64,000 nt of DNA, taken from NCBI RefSeq assembly GCF_000619805.1, contig NZ_JHUV01000010.1:124001-188000 (forward strand), read 5' to 3'. Below are positions 7,564 through 15,373 of this stretch, piece after piece. The notes under the pieces are model-generated. The model worked only from the letters and a program-made list of their open reading frames with translations. It was not told where the DNA came from and ran no database searches. The DNA comes from Sulfurihydrogenibium subterraneum DSM 15120. GTDB lineage: Bacteria > Aquificota > Aquificia > Aquificales > Hydrogenothermaceae. The number at the start of each line of letters is the position of its first letter. Position 1 is the stretch's first letter. The translations under genes were made by a program, and so were the position numbers.

Positions 7564-8562
7564 TCAAGTGTTTGGAATTTTTATAAAAAACTTCGACCCT
7601 TTGCCTAATTTACTTTCTACCCAAACTTTTCCTTTGTGAGCTTCTGTAATGTGTTTTACGATAGATAGTCCAAGACCTGTCCCGCCTATGTTTCTACTTC
7701 TTGATTTGTCTACTCTGTAAAATCTTTCAAATACGAGCGGTAAAGACTCTTCAGGAATACCTATACCTGTATCTTCTACAGTTATTGTTGTATGTTTACT
7801 ATCTTTTACAGCTTTGACTATGACTTTACCGTCTTGTTTGTTGTATTTTATTGCATTTTCTATAAGGTTTTTTAAGGCTATGCTAAGTTTTTGCTCGTCA
7901 GCGTAGATTTCAAATTTAGTAGGTATCTGATTGATAAGCTGGATATTTTTTTCTTCTGTTAGGTGTTTTAAGTCTTCAAAGATTTCTTCTATCTGTTTGT
8001 GTAAATCGTAATTTTCTTTTTTGACTTGGTCTTCTTGGGATTCTAACCTTGCAAGGATTAAAAGGTCGTTTATAAGGTGATCCATTTGTTCTATTCTCTT
8101 TTTTGCAATGTTTACAAACTTTTTTATCATTACAGGGTCTTTTTCTTCTTCTATCGTCTCTACAGCTGACTTTAGCACGGATATTGGCGTTTTTAGTTCG
8201 TGGGATACGTTTGATACAAAGTCCTTTTTTGCTTGTTTGTATACTTCAAATGGTGTAATGTCCTGAATGTGAATTATCTTTTTTCCTTCTATCCTGTAAA
8301 CGTTGATTAAGTATTTTTGGTTGTCTATGTTTACTTCAGCTTTTACATCTTTGTCGTGGTTGTAGGATATAAGAGAGTAGATATAGTCATTTTCTACAAC
8401 TTCTTTAAAGTTCTTACCTTGGTAATTTTCATCTTTTAAAAATTTTTTTGCAAATCTATTAACAAACTCTATTACTTTGCTCTCATCATCAACTATTATT
8501 ATTCCTTCTTTTAAAAAATCTAAGAAAGTTATTAAAATGCCGTCATTAATATTACTCTTCAT
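7564..8562 (-). CDS. phoR: PhoR-like sensor histidine kinase, no membrane segment
   Basis: 332-residue histidine kinase: PAS-like domain (about residues 12-105), HisKA dimerisation/phosphoacceptor domain with H121 in SHELKTP, and a HATPase domain with N-box (NLIENAIKYN), G1 (DTGIGIP), F-box (FERFYRVDKSRSR) and G2 (GGTGLGLSI). It would phosphorylate the PhoB-like regulator encoded at 15860. Unlike the classical PhoR of Escherichia coli, no hydrophobic transmembrane segment is visible at the N-terminus, so it is predicted to be cytosolic and would have to receive its signal through PhoU or the Pst transporter. It is the last gene of the pst operon and overlaps phoU by 11 bp. Confidence 0.85.
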   Translation of the reverse strand: MKSNINDGILITFLDFLKEGIIIVDDESKVIEFVNRFAKKFLKDENYQGKNFKEVVENDYIYSLISYNHDKDVKAEVNIDNQKYLINVYRIEGKKIIHIQDITPFEVYKQAKKDFVSNVSHELKTPISVLKSAVETIEEEKDPVMIKKFVNIAKKRIEQMDHLINDLLILARLESQEDQVKKENYDLHKQIEEIFEDLKHLTEEKNIQLINQIPTKFEIYADEQKLSIALKNLIENAIKYNKQDGKVIVKAVKDSKHTTITVEDTGIGIPEESLPLVFERFYRVDKSRSRNIGGTGLGLSIVKHITEAHKGKVWVESKLGKGSKFFIKIPNT

Positions 8563-9211
8563 CTAACTCCTGATGTCTTAACATTTTTCCTTCTTTCATA
8601 TATATTACTTCTTCTGCAAGGTTTGTAGCTATATCTGCTACCCTTTCTATATTTTTAACAACATCTATAAGTCTAAGACCTACCTTTATAGTTGTAGGGT
8701 CTTCTACCATGTATGTGTAGAGCTCCCTAATAATTTGGTCTTCCAAGGCATCTATTTTATCGTCTCTTTTTATAACGTCTCTTGCAAGTTCTGTGTCCAT
8801 TTCTGCAAAAGATTTAATAGCATCTTTTAACATCTGAATTGCCATCTGGGTCATTATTGGTAAGTCCACATACTCTTTTAACTTTGGTTTTTGTAAAATT
8901 GACTGGGCATGCTCTTTTATGTTTTCTGCGTGGTCTCCTATTCTTTCTAAATCTCTGTTAACAAATAAGTCCATTACTAAAAATCTTAAATACTTTGCCT
9001 CTGGTTGGTATCTTGCCATTGTAGTTATTATTAAGCTTTCATTTTCTACTTCCATCTTATCAACTACATCTTCATTTTCTTCAACATACTTCAAATAGTC
9101 TGGATTATGCTCAATTATAGCCTTTATTGCGTTGTCTATCATATTTTCTGCTATTTCTGCCATTTTTAAAAGTCTTTCTCTAATTTCTGTAAGTCTTGGC
9201 TCTATTAACAT
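8552..9211 (-). CDS. phoU: PhoU phosphate-signalling regulator
   Basis: 219 residues, all helical, made of two PhoU repeats (about 15-105 and 120-210). Acidic metal-cluster motifs are visible, including DRxxDHAExI (ERIGDHAENI) in the first repeat and ERVADIATNLAEEVIY in the second. PhoU links the Pst transporter to PhoR and keeps the Pho regulon off when phosphate is plentiful. It overlaps the HepT-like gene by 7 bp upstream and phoR by 11 bp downstream, so it is tightly coupled to both. Confidence 0.93.
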   Translation of the reverse strand: MLIEPRLTEIRERLLKMAEIAENMIDNAIKAIIEHNPDYLKYVEENEDVVDKMEVENESLIITTMARYQPEAKYLRFLVMDLFVNRDLERIGDHAENIKEHAQSILQKPKLKEYVDLPIMTQMAIQMLKDAIKSFAEMDTELARDVIKRDDKIDALEDQIIRELYTYMVEDPTTIKVGLRLIDVVKNIERVADIATNLAEEVIYMKEGKMLRHQELDEE

Positions 9212-9645
9212 TTTATTTCCTCCTGAACGTATTTTTTTATTTTATCAAAGTCTTGTAAAAAAATACTGCTTAATTTTGCGATAGTTTCATAAATCTCTTC
9301 TAACTTTTCTGGTAAATATGCGTGAACAACTTTGTTTCTAAGAAGCTTTGCTTCCATGTAATCTTCTAAGTTGTTAATTATTCCTAATTTTTCTATCCTT
9401 TGAAGTCTTTGTCTAATAGTTTGAGATAAATCTCCATATAAATAAAGTTCAAGGCTTTTGAAGAAGCTGAGAAACATCTCTACCACTTTTTCAAATCTGA
9501 AGGATAAAGAGTCATAATATTCTAAGTCTTCATAAGAGTAAACAACGGTTGGGTCAAAGGGTTTATACTTTAATAAAGAATACTCTAAAAGTTTTACACT
9601 GCTTTCCAAGTCTTTATAAGCTTGACAAATCAAGTCTTTCTGCAT
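9205..9645 (-). CDS. hepT: HEPN-domain protein, HepT-like toxin
   Basis: 146-residue helical protein of the HEPN (HepT-like) family. The signature R-x4-H-x-Y is present as R103, H108 and Y110 (RNKVVHAY); in characterised HepT proteins this is the RNase active site and the Tyr is the residue modified by the partner MntA. The partner nucleotidyltransferase gene lies immediately upstream and overlaps it by 32 bp. The pair sits inside the pst operon, between pstB and phoU, and its stop overlaps the phoU start. It therefore should be expressed under phosphate limitation. Toxin-antitoxin activity follows from family knowledge and has not been shown here. Confidence 0.8.
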   Translation of the reverse strand: MQKDLICQAYKDLESSVKLLEYSLLKYKPFDPTVVYSYEDLEYYDSLSFRFEKVVEMFLSFFKSLELYLYGDLSQTIRQRLQRIEKLGIINNLEDYMEAKLLRNKVVHAYLPEKLEEIYETIAKLSSIFLQDFDKIKKYVQEEIKC

Positions 9646-9901
9646 CTTTCATTACTTCCTTTATAAAAGGGTCGTTTTCTCTGTATATTGCTATATCTAT
9701 ATTTGTGTCTGTGAGTAAAAAGTATTTTGTTTGATAATTTAAAATGTCCTTTAATGTCAGCTCTCTATCTGTTTTTAGGATTAAGTCTATGTCCCCTCCT
9801 TTTTTATCGTTTTTTGTCCTTGACCCAAATAAATAAATCTCTCCTTTAAAGTCTTTAAAAACTTCTTTTAATGCTTGTTTTTCAAAGTCATATAGTCTCA
9901 T
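9614..9901 (-). CDS. mntA: MNT-domain nucleotidyltransferase, MntA-like antitoxin
   Basis: Minimal nucleotidyltransferase of about 95 residues with the polymerase-beta active-site motif GS-x9-D-x-D (G26, S27, D37, D39 counted from the ATG at 9901). MntA proteins neutralise HepT by adding AMP groups to its conserved Tyr. A TTG at 9910 would overlap the pstB end by 8 bp; the ATG at 9901, one base after the pstB stop, is preferred. It overlaps the HepT-like gene by 32 bp. Position inside the pst operon is unusual for this module. Confidence 0.8.
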   Translation of the reverse strand: MRLYDFEKQALKEVFKDFKGEIYLFGSRTKNDKKGGDIDLILKTDRELTLKDILNYQTKYFLLTDTNIDIAIYRENDPFIKEVMKDAERLDLSSL

Positions 9902-9902
9902 C

Positions 9903-10667
9903 TTATCCAAATCTACCTGAGATGTAGTCTTCTGTTAATTTTTTGTTTGGTTTAGTAAATATAATATCTGTTGAGTCAAATTCAATAAGCTCTCCAAGGT
10001 ACATAAATGCTGTATAATCTGATACTCTTGCAGCTTGTTGCATGTTGTGAGTAACGATGATTATTGTGTGGTTTTTCTTTAGCTCTACTGTTAACTCTTC
10101 TATCTTAGCCGTTGATATTGGGTCTAACGCCGAGGTAGGCTCGTCAAACAGAATAACCTCTGGCTTTACTGCTATAGTTCTTGCTATACATAGTCTTTGT
10201 TGTTGTCCTCCTGACAGTCCAAAGGCTGAGGTATCTAACCTGTCTTTTACTTCATCCCAAAGTGCAGCTTCTTTTAAAGCTTGCTCTACTCTGTCTTTTA
10301 ATTCTGTTTTGTTTTTTATACCTTGAAGTCTAAGTCCATAGGCTATATTTTCAAAAATAGACATAGGAAATGGTGTAGGTTTTTGAAATACCATTCCTAC
10401 TTTTGTTCTGAGTTCCATTAAGTCTATATCTTTGCTTAAAATGTTTTTTCCGTCTAAAAGTATCTCTCCTTCGTATCTGTTTCCTGGATATAAGTCGTGC
10501 ATTCTGTTAAAACATCTTAAAAGTGTTGTTTTACCACAACCTGATGGACCTATTAAAGCTGTTATCTTCTTTTCATAAATAGGCATATTGATATTTTTTA
10601 GTGCAAGTTTATTGCCTGCATAGTAAAAGTTGAGGTTTTTTACTTCCATCTTTAAATTTTCTGCCAT
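9903..10667 (-). CDS. pstB: phosphate ABC transporter ATPase PstB
   Basis: 254 residues. Walker A is GPSGCGKTT, the Q-loop is [13 protein letters not shown], the ABC signature is LSGGQQQRL, Walker B is VILFDEP and the switch His is in VTHNM. The sequence [11 protein letters not shown] after Walker A is characteristic of PstB. It is the cytoplasmic ATPase that powers high-affinity phosphate import with PstA and PstC. The start has an AGGAGG site (revcomp of 10675-10682). It lies 18 bp after pstA and is followed after one base by the mntA-like gene. Confidence 0.96.
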   Translation of the reverse strand: MAENLKMEVKNLNFYYAGNKLALKNINMPIYEKKITALIGPSGCGKTTLLRCFNRMHDLYPGNRYEGEILLDGKNILSKDIDLMELRTKVGMVFQKPTPFPMSIFENIAYGLRLQGIKNKTELKDRVEQALKEAALWDEVKDRLDTSAFGLSGGQQQRLCIARTIAVKPEVILFDEPTSALDPISTAKIEELTVELKKNHTIIIVTHNMQQAARVSDYTAFMYLGELIEFDSTDIIFTKPNKKLTEDYISGRFG

Positions 10668-10685
10668 TTTGAAAAACTCCTCCTG

Positions 10686-11528
10686 TTAGTGCTTTTTCCT
10701 TTGAATCAAGTATCTTGCGGTGATAGATGCGATTAAAACGCCAAATGTGAGTATAAACGACGCAGCCCAAGCCTGTCTGTGCCACTCGTCGTAAGGACCC
10801 ATAGCGTATTGGAATACTGTAACTGTTAAAGATGCCATAGGTTTTGTAGGGTCTAAGTTAGTAAAGTTATTGTTAAAAGCTGTAAATAACAATGGTGCAG
10901 TTTCTCCTGATATCCTTGCAACTCCTAATATTACCCCTGTTAAAACCCCCACTTTTGCAGCTCTTAAAACAACCTGAAAACTTACCTGCCACGGTTGAGC
11001 TCCAAGTGCGTAAGCAGCTTCTCTTGTTTCTCTGGGAACTAATTTCATCATTTCATCAGTTGTGATAACTATAACTGGAATCATTAACAGTGCTAATGCA
11101 ACCCCTCCAGCTATTCCCATAAAGTGTCCAACAGGTTTAACAAGGATAGCATACACAGCAGCTCCGATAACTATAGAAGGGTTGCTCACCATAATGTCAA
11201 CTATGTTTCTTCCTATTCTTGCTATCTTTGAATTTCTTCCATACTCTGCAAAGTATATACCTGCTAATATTCCTATTGGAGTTCCTATTATAGTTCCTAA
11301 AAATGTAATTATTATGTGCCCTATAAATGCGTGTTTTAAACCTCCTCCTTCCATACCTGGTGGGACTGGGTCTTTTGTAAACAGGTCTATGTTGATGTAT
11401 TTAAATCCATTTATAAACAAGTCTCCCAGTATCCAGAATAAGAAAAACAACCCAAAAACAGCTGAAAATAAAGAAAGGGTTAAAAATGTGTAATTTTCAA
11501 TTTTTCTTTTTAACTTGTTAGCACCCAT
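10686..11528 (-). CDS. pstA: phosphate ABC transporter permease PstA
   Basis: 280-residue inner-membrane permease with six hydrophobic segments and the BPD-type EAA loop (TREAAYALGAQPWQVSFQVV) that contacts PstB. The N-terminal loop TKDPVPPGMEGGGLKHAFIG is typical of PstA. It pairs with PstC to form the phosphate channel. One base separates it from the pstC stop, indicating translational coupling. Confidence 0.95.
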   Translation of the reverse strand: MGANKLKRKIENYTFLTLSLFSAVFGLFFLFWILGDLFINGFKYINIDLFTKDPVPPGMEGGGLKHAFIGHIIITFLGTIIGTPIGILAGIYFAEYGRNSKIARIGRNIVDIMVSNPSIVIGAAVYAILVKPVGHFMGIAGGVALALLMIPVIVITTDEMMKLVPRETREAAYALGAQPWQVSFQVVLRAAKVGVLTGVILGVARISGETAPLLFTAFNNNFTNLDPTKPMASLTVTVFQYAMGPYDEWHRQAWAASFILTFGVLIASITARYLIQRKKH

Positions 11529-11529
11529 C

Positions 11530-12486
11530 TTAAACCTTCCACTTTTTTTCTATTTGTAATAACATCAATTTTGACAAGTATAAAATTATAAAGGACATGA
11601 TAAATAAGATTAAAGCTAAAAAGTATAGAGAAGATAAGTAAATATCTGTGTCAGCTTCTGTAAATTGGTTAGCTAAAGCTACGGTGATGGTTGTAAACGG
11701 GTCTAAAAGTGAATGGGGTATCTGGTTTACGTTTCCAGCTAAAAATGTAACTGCCATAGTCTCTCCCAGAGCTCTACCTATACTTAAAATAAGACCACCA
11801 GCTATACCTGAAGCTGTGATAGGAATCATAACTTGTTTTATCACTTCCCACTTAGTTGCACCAAGGGCATAGGCTGATTCTTTCATAATTGGAGGAACCA
11901 TGTTAAAAGCATCTTTTACAACTGAGCTCATAAAAGGGATTATCATAATTGCTAAGACTAAAGAAGTTGTCAAAACGTCAACTCCTGTTGGAGATCCTTC
12001 AAAAAGTTTACCTATAACAGGAACGCTTCCAAGTTTATCTTGAAGCCAAGGCTCTACCTTTTCACCAAAAAGTGGAGCAACAACGAAAAGCCCCCACATA
12101 CCGTAGATAATACTTGGTATTGCAGCCAAAAGCTCAATAGCTGTTGAGAATATTGGTTTTAATTTGTTAGGGGATAACTCTGTAAGGAAAATAGCAATTC
12201 CCATAGATATAGGAGCTGCTATTAAAGTGGCTAAAAAGGTTGCTATTAAGGTACCTACAAGAGGAACCAACCCTCCAAATTTTCCAGCAACTGGATCCCA
12301 ATCAGTAGAAGTTATAAAGTTTATTATTCCCAATTTATCTATTGCGAGAGATGCTTCTTTATATAGAATAATAAAAATTACAATAGGAAGTATTATCCCT
12401 ATAAATAAAGCTGCAAAACCAAGTACTACTCTAAATATGTATTCTAAGAATTTAGCTTTTTTTAACGCAGAGTTTACACTGTTCAT
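11530..12486 (-). CDS. pstC: phosphate ABC transporter permease PstC
   Basis: 318-residue permease with six membrane segments. The N-terminal loop (TSTDWDPVAGKFGGLVPLVG) and the EAA-type loop KESAYALGATKWEVIKQVM identify PstC. It is separated from pstS by a transcription terminator-like hairpin, so it is expected to be expressed at a lower level than the binding protein. Confidence 0.95.
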   Translation of the reverse strand: MNSVNSALKKAKFLEYIFRVVLGFAALFIGIILPIVIFIILYKEASLAIDKLGIINFITSTDWDPVAGKFGGLVPLVGTLIATFLATLIAAPISMGIAIFLTELSPNKLKPIFSTAIELLAAIPSIIYGMWGLFVVAPLFGEKVEPWLQDKLGSVPVIGKLFEGSPTGVDVLTTSLVLAIMIIPFMSSVVKDAFNMVPPIMKESAYALGATKWEVIKQVMIPITASGIAGGLILSIGRALGETMAVTFLAGNVNQIPHSLLDPFTTITVALANQFTEADTDIYLSSLYFLALILFIMSFIILYLSKLMLLQIEKKWKV

Positions 12487-12521
12487 AATCCCACCTTAAA
12501 AATTTGTTTTCCTTAACTATT

Positions 12522-12554
12522 ATAAAACAAAAAAACCCCACTACATCGTGGGGG
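12522..12554 (-). terminator. intra-operon terminator downstream of pstS
   Basis: On the minus strand CCCCCAC / GTGGGG form a 6-7-bp G:C stem (12548-12554 with 12536-12541) around a 6-base loop, followed directly by a run of seven U's. It sits 31 bp after the pstS stop and 36 bp before pstC, where a partial terminator would let PstS be made in excess over the transporter subunits. Confidence 0.8.
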
Positions 12555-12584
12555 AGAAAACGATGGAGGTTAAACATGGGAAGC

Positions 12585-13589
12585 TTACATTAAACCGTTT
12601 TCTTTCCAGTATTCTCTTATAAGATTTTTTACGTTTTGTGGTAATGGTATGTAGTTTAATCTTATAGCTTCTTGGTCTCCGTTTTTAAATGCCCAATCAA
12701 AGAATTGAACTGCTTTTTTAGAAGATTCAGGTCTGTCTTTTGCTAAAAGTATGAATGTCGCTCCAGCTATAGGATAACTGTTTTTACCATGTTGGTCTGT
12801 TAAAACATAGTAAAAGTGTTGTTTTTTGTCCCACTTAGCGTTTGCAGCTGCAGCTTGGAAGGATTCAACAGAAGGAGCTACGAAGTTTCCTTCTTTGTTT
12901 TTAACTTTAGCCACAGGCATGTTGTTTTGTTTCGCGTAGATGTACTCTACGTATCCGATAGCACCTCTAAATCTTTTAGTGTAGTTGGCAACACCTTCGT
13001 TTCCTTTTCCACCTATACCTGCAGGCCAGTTAACAGACGTTCCGTATCCAACTTGTTTTTCCCATTCTGGGCATACTTTTGATAGGTAGTTTGTAAATAT
13101 CCAAGTTGTACCTGAACCGTCAGACCTTCTTACTACTGTGATATCTCTATCAGGTAGGTTAACTCCTGGGTTTAGTTGTTGTAAGTATGGGTCATTCCAC
13201 TTTTTAATTTTTCCCATGTAGATATCACAAATAGATCTTCCGTCAAAGTTTAACTGTTTTCCTTGGACTTCTGGAAGGTTGTAGGCTAAAACTACCCCAC
13301 CTATAACAGTAGGGAATTGTAAAAGTTTTTTCTCGTTTAACTCTTTTGGAGTTAAAGGTGCGTCAGAAGCTCCAAAGTCAACAGTTCTGTTTTCTATCTG
13401 TCTTATACCACCACCAGAACCGATTGATTGGTAGTTTAACTTTATACCAGTCGCTTTTTCATACATGTAAGCCCAAGCTGAATAAATTGGGTATGGAAAT
13501 GTAGCTCCAGCTCCTGTTAACTCAGCTGCAAATACTACTGTAGATACTGTTAAAAGTCCCCCTATTGCTAACTTTCCTATAGTTTTCAC
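12585..13589 (-). CDS. pstS: phosphate-binding protein PstS
   Basis: Periplasmic phosphate-binding protein. After a signal peptide (KTIGKLAIGGLLTVSTVVFA, cleavage near AELTG) the mature protein begins with the GAGATFPYPIYSAW motif; the phosphate-contacting DGSGTTWIFT block and the later AIGYVEYIYA are present. A longer reading from a TTG at 13607 is possible, but it would place the AGGAGG ribosome site inside the gene; the GTG at 13589 has that site 7 bases upstream and gives a clean signal peptide. It lies downstream of the porin and its own Pho-type promoter, and is followed by a terminator before pstC. Confidence 0.95.
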   Translation of the reverse strand: MKTIGKLAIGGLLTVSTVVFAAELTGAGATFPYPIYSAWAYMYEKATGIKLNYQSIGSGGGIRQIENRTVDFGASDAPLTPKELNEKKLLQFPTVIGGVVLAYNLPEVQGKQLNFDGRSICDIYMGKIKKWNDPYLQQLNPGVNLPDRDITVVRRSDGSGTTWIFTNYLSKVCPEWEKQVGYGTSVNWPAGIGGKGNEGVANYTKRFRGAIGYVEYIYAKQNNMPVAKVKNKEGNFVAPSVESFQAAAANAKWDKKQHFYYVLTDQHGKNSYPIAGATFILLAKDRPESSKKAVQFFDWAFKNGDQEAIRLNYIPLPQNVKNLIREYWKENGLM

Positions 13590-13622
13590 TTTTTTACCTC
13601 CTTTCAAGATTTACTTAAGTTA

Positions 13623-13675
13623 AGTTTAAATCAAAATTTTTAAAATTTCATTAATTTTTTGTTAAAAAATTTTAA
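13623..13675 (-). promoter_or_regulatory. putative Pho-box array and -10 for pstS
   Basis: On the minus strand TTAA units start at 13675, 13665, 13654 and 13643, i.e. spacings of 10, 11 and 11 bp (for example TTAACAAAAAA then TTAATGAAATT then TTAAAAATTTT). Four bases after the last unit is TAAACT (13628-13623), a -10 candidate. The array lies 34-86 bp upstream of the GTG start of pstS. Confidence 0.6.
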
Positions 13676-13705
13676 CAATCCCCCTCTCCCCCATTCTTAA
13701 CTCTA

Positions 13706-14998
13706 TTACCAACTTAACTCAGCTGTGAGTTTGTATTGAGACTTATCAAAGTAGCTTGCAGATTTATTTAGATTACCTAAATCATCTTTTCCAGAGTAGT
13801 CAAAGTTTTCATAGTTTAAAATCCATTTTACATACTTATTCATAGTATAAGCAACACCTACATAATAAGCTCTTCTCTTATCCCAATAGGCAGTTGCCAC
13901 ACCTTGTTTATTTTTTGGTTTCCAGTAATCATATCTTCCAAAGATTGACCAATCTTGAACAGGTCTAACCTCAAGGTTTACAGAGTATCCATCACCAGCG
14001 TTGGCAGATGCTGTATTGTAGTCAACTTTTCCATACTGAGCTGCTATTAAAAACATTGGATGGTTGTAAACTGCGTGTATGTGGTAAAGGTTTAGATTTT
14101 TGTGAGTTGTGTATGCATCGTTATAACCTATGTTAGATGCTAAGTGTAAAGATATGTTTGCATACTGGTCTTTTGTTGGATTTAACTTTTTATCTCCGTT
14201 TCCAAGGATGTGATATGTGATTCTACCTTCAAATGAGTTATGTATTCCAGAAGATTTTGTAGAGCTTGTTTTTATTTTGTCATAACCTTCTCCGTTAAAC
14301 ATTCCTATTTCAGAAGATATATAAGGAGTTTTTGTTTTAAAGTTGATTCCAAGGTCAGCAGACGGCCAAAGTCCCATACCGTATCCAGATTCAGCAAATG
14401 TTTTATCTACACTTCTATACCACCAGCCTGTATGCTCTTCAAAGTCTATCCAAGGAGTGTGAGCCACACCAAACTCAAATCCAGTATGTGGTATTAATTC
14501 AGAGATGTCTTTGTAGAGATATCCGTATTTAATTTTTAATTTGTAATCTGTACCAGCTGATAAATCAGTAGTAAATCTTATGTGGTCTTTGTCTTTTAAG
14601 TATGCTTTTGTATCAAAGTAGAATCTTCTTACTTCAAAGTCCCCTCTGTCGTTGTTTCCTGTGTATTGTTTTTTGTCAACTGTGTAAGTATAACCTATGT
14701 AGGCTTTTCCGCCAATTTCAAACTTTTTAAACTTTCCTGCTAAAGCTGGCATGTCTCCCCATTTTTTCTCTAACTTGCTTAACTTCTCCTTTGCTTCCAT
14801 TGCTGTCTTGTCAATTTCAGCTTGATACTTTGCTTTTTCAGCTTCTTCCTGTGCAAGTTGTTCGTCAATCGCTGCTGCTTCCTGCTCTGTTAAGATACCC
14901 TTTTCTACTAACTTTTTAAGAATAGGGTTCTCAACTACAGCTGCCTGAGATAAACCTACTGCCCCCATAAGAGCAAGTAATGCTAAACTCTTCTTCAT
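13706..14998 (-). CDS. outer-membrane porin, phosphate-porin-like
   Basis: About 430 residues: signal peptide (KKSLALLALMGAVGLSQA), an N-terminal helical coiled-coil segment rich in Glu/Ala/Lys (about 30-85), then alternating beta-strand sequence rich in aromatic residues to a C-terminal Trp (ELSW), as expected for an outer-membrane barrel. The pattern around EVRRFYFDTKAYLKDKDHIR resembles the Porin_O_P (phosphate-selective porin) family. The upstream in-frame ATG at 15004 is only 2 bases from AGGAGG, so the ATG at 14998 (8 bases) is preferred. Its promoter carries the Pho-type repeats, and it lies directly upstream of pstS, so phosphate passage across the outer membrane is likely. Substrate selectivity is inferred. 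Confidence 0.8.
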   Translation of the reverse strand: MKKSLALLALMGAVGLSQAAVVENPILKKLVEKGILTEQEAAAIDEQLAQEEAEKAKYQAEIDKTAMEAKEKLSKLEKKWGDMPALAGKFKKFEIGGKAYIGYTYTVDKKQYTGNNDRGDFEVRRFYFDTKAYLKDKDHIRFTTDLSAGTDYKLKIKYGYLYKDISELIPHTGFEFGVAHTPWIDFEEHTGWWYRSVDKTFAESGYGMGLWPSADLGINFKTKTPYISSEIGMFNGEGYDKIKTSSTKSSGIHNSFEGRITYHILGNGDKKLNPTKDQYANISLHLASNIGYNDAYTTHKNLNLYHIHAVYNHPMFLIAAQYGKVDYNTASANAGDGYSVNLEVRPVQDWSIFGRYDYWKPKNKQGVATAYWDKRRAYYVGVAYTMNKYVKWILNYENFDYSGKDDLGNLNKSASYFDKSQYKLTAELSW

Positions 14999-15033
14999 AA
15001 ACATAACCTCCTGTAAAAATTATTTACTCAGAA

Positions 15034-15107
15034 AGAATACAAAAAAATTGTTAAAATTTAACGAAGGAAAAATTAATAAAACTTAACGATAAGACAAAGA
15101 TTGTTAA
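15034..15107 (-). promoter_or_regulatory. putative Pho-box array and -10 for the porin
   Basis: On the minus strand units begin at 15107, 15097, 15086, 15076, 15065 and 15054 (spacings 10, 11, 10, 11, 11): TTAACA, TTGTCT, TTAAGT, TTAATT, TTCGTT and TTAACA cores. Four bases after the last unit is TATTCT (15039-15034), a good -10. The porin ATG follows about 36 bp later after AGGAGG. The outer end of the array is 13 bp from the -35 region of the divergent tRNA-Ser promoter. Confidence 0.6.
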
Positions 15108-15119
15108 GAAAATTTAAAA

Positions 15120-15145
15120 TTGAAAAAATCGTAGTGTGGTATAAT
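15120..15145 (+). promoter_or_regulatory. promoter of tRNA-Ser and SRP RNA
   Basis: A perfect extended -10, TGG-TATAAT (TATAAT at 15140-15145), ends 16 bp before the tRNA. A TTGAAA at 15120-15125 is a poor-spaced (14 bp) -35, so the extended -10 probably dominates. Confidence 0.7.
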
Positions 15146-15161
15146 ATTTTATTCTAATAAA

Positions 15162-15251
15162 GGATGGGTGTCCGAGTGGCCGAAGGAGCAGCACTGGAAA
15201 TGCTGTGTACGGGTAATCCCCGTACCGCGGGTTCGAATCCCGCCCCATCCG
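15162..15251 (+). tRNA. tRNA-Ser (anticodon GGA)
   Basis: Class II tRNA of 90 nt. The acceptor stem GGATGGG (15162-15168) pairs with CCCATCC (15244-15250), followed by discriminator G at 15251. The anticodon stem CAGCA/TGCTG encloses the loop CTGGAAA, giving anticodon GGA at 15196-15198, which reads UCC and UCU. A long variable arm (TACGGG/CCCGTA) and a T arm with GGGTTCGAATCCC are present. CCA is not encoded. The SRP RNA follows about 17 bp downstream. Confidence 0.97.
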
Positions 15252-15268
15252 CTTGGCAGTAGAAAACA

Positions 15269-15361
15269 ATCGGGACCCTCCGGGTAGGAGACGGTGAACC
15301 TCCCCAGGTCCGGAAGGAAGCAAGGATAAGCCGAACCTCCTATGCCGGAGTAAGTCCCGTT
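15269..15361 (+). ncRNA. ffs: 4.5S signal recognition particle RNA
   Basis: Short bacterial SRP RNA of about 93 nt. The universally conserved tip is present as CAGGTCCGGAAGGAAGCA near 15305-15322, binding the Ffh M domain. The outer ends CGGGAC (15271-15276) and GTCCCG (15354-15359) pair, and inner segments fold into the single hairpin. There is no Alu domain, as in most Gram-negative bacteria. It appears co-transcribed with tRNA-Ser, and no separate promoter or strong terminator is visible. Confidence 0.95.
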
Positions 15362-15373
15362 AATATAAAAATT

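Noticed and set aside
12554-12584. Plus-strand GGAGG followed by ATG in the pstS-pstC gap
   Set aside because: The frame stops after five codons and opposes the operon; no evidence for a peptide gene.
13706-14998. Porin considered as an S-layer (SLH) porin
   Set aside because: The N-terminal segment is a short coiled coil and lacks a recognisable SLH motif; the barrel-type C-terminus with a final Trp and the Pho context fit a phosphate-porin-like protein better.
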